Assembly (NCBI GenBank): GCA_947296775.1
Contig: CAMYRF010000058.1
Coordinates: 1 to 6,244, forward strand
Length of the DNA stretch: 6,244 nucleotides
Reading direction: 5' to 3'
Source of the DNA: an uncultured Mycoplasmatota bacterium
Lineage (GTDB): Bacteria; Bacillota_I; Bacilli_A; RF39; UBA660
This document shows, piece after piece, positions 5,711 to 6,244 of this stretch (its first letter is position 1; the number at the start of each line of letters is the position of its first letter). The notes beneath the pieces were generated by a model. That model was not told the DNA's origin, did no database searches, and worked only from the letters and a program-made list of their open reading frames with translations. The translations under genes and the position numbers were made by a program.

Positions 5711-5732
5711 AAAAAAAAAGACTTTACGTCTC
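5711..5732 (-). terminator. Probable terminator after 5S rRNA
   Basis: On the minus strand GAGAC and GTCTT pair around the loop GTAAA, followed by a run of nine T (5711-5719). The stem is short (5 bp, one G-T), so termination may be incomplete. A further T8 tract (5743-5750) lies directly after the 5S 3' end. Confidence 0.6.
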
Positions 5733-5750
5733 ATTAATGCACAAAAAAAA

Positions 5751-5852
5751 TTTGCAACGTCCTATCTTCGCTTACACTATTTTCGGCGTTGAAGTGCTTA
5801 ACTTCTGTGTTCGGGATGGGAACAGGTGTATCCACTTCGCTATCGTCACAAA
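5751..5852 (-). rRNA. rrf: 5S ribosomal RNA, unusually short
   Basis: The large-subunit 5S rRNA. The conserved core is clear: CCTGTTCCCATCCCGAACAC, then GAAGTTAAGCACTTC, and GATAGGACG near the 3' end. The 5' TTTGTGAC pairs with the 3' GTTGCAAA over 8 bp (helix I), which sets the ends. GAAGTG/CACTTC forms helix II. The length by these ends is about 102 nt against the usual 115-120. The loss falls in helix IV, where only a few bases (GTGTAAGCG) join the two sides of loop E. Ends may be off by one or two bases. It follows 23S by about 74 bases in the same operon. Confidence 0.93.
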
Positions 5853-5926
5853 TTAAATATAGAGAAATAATTCTCTGAAAACATGATAATGTGATTTCAA
5901 GGATATCTCCTAGAAAAAATTTAATA
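5853..5926 (-). other. 23S-5S internal spacer with processing hairpins
   Basis: This 74-base spacer holds no tRNA. It has a hairpin TTCTCT/AGAGAA (5861-5876, loop of four) and a second, TGAAA-TC-ACAT-TATC-ATGT-TTTCA on the minus strand (5876-5899), the two sharing the base at 5876. A small AGGA-GATA-TCCT repeat lies near 5900-5911. They are plausible RNase processing structures for the rRNA precursor (inference). Confidence 0.55.

Positions 5927-6244
<318 letters not shown>

Noticed and set aside
5853..5926. tRNA gene in the 23S-5S spacer
   Set aside because: The 74-base spacer has no cloverleaf, no TTCNA-type T-loop and no acceptor pairing, only small hairpins.

Overview
The window looks like a low-GC member of the Bacilli/Mycoplasmatota-like lineage. 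The evidence is strong A+T bias, A/T-ending codons, the tsaE-tsaB-rimI-tsaD gene order and a very short 5S rRNA. The standard bacterial code applies: TGG encodes Trp, and TGA ends both tsaE and tsaB inside ATGA overlaps. The exact lineage is inference.

Layout from left to right. (1) Positions 3-1413, plus strand: the 3' part of an ABC importer ATPase gene, overlapping a TauC/SsuC-like permease gene. (2) Positions 1395-1430: a hairpin serving as a shared terminator for the convergent permease and tsaD genes. (3) Positions 1434-3878, minus strand: a tightly overlapping operon tsaE-tsaB-rimI-tsaD for the tRNA t6A modification, read right to left. Its rimI member (N-acetyltransferase for ribosomal protein S18) is broken by three in-frame TAA codons, although its reading frame and its junctions with tsaB and tsaD remain intact. 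(4) Positions 3879-4192: an AT-rich gap with the tsa promoter and the terminator of the next unit. (5) Positions 4193-5669, minus strand: a two-gene cassette made of a 39-residue Cys-rich peptide gene and a 436-residue radical SAM/SPASM protein gene. The second protein has a C-terminal domain resembling a PqqD-type RiPP recognition element. (6) Positions 5751-6244, minus strand: the end of an rRNA operon, with 5S rRNA and the 3' part of 23S rRNA.

The most interesting part is the peptide/radical SAM cassette. It has its own extended -10 promoter just after the 5S terminator, strong ribosome binding sites for both genes, a near-perfect hairpin with a T-run between them that may set precursor-to-enzyme ratio, and its own terminator. 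It looks like a minimal ribosomally made, post-translationally modified peptide (RiPP) system, probably of the thioether type (inference from the Cys-rich end and the SPASM enzyme). No exporter or leader protease is seen nearby. The peptide gene lies in a gap where only a small-ORF search would find it.
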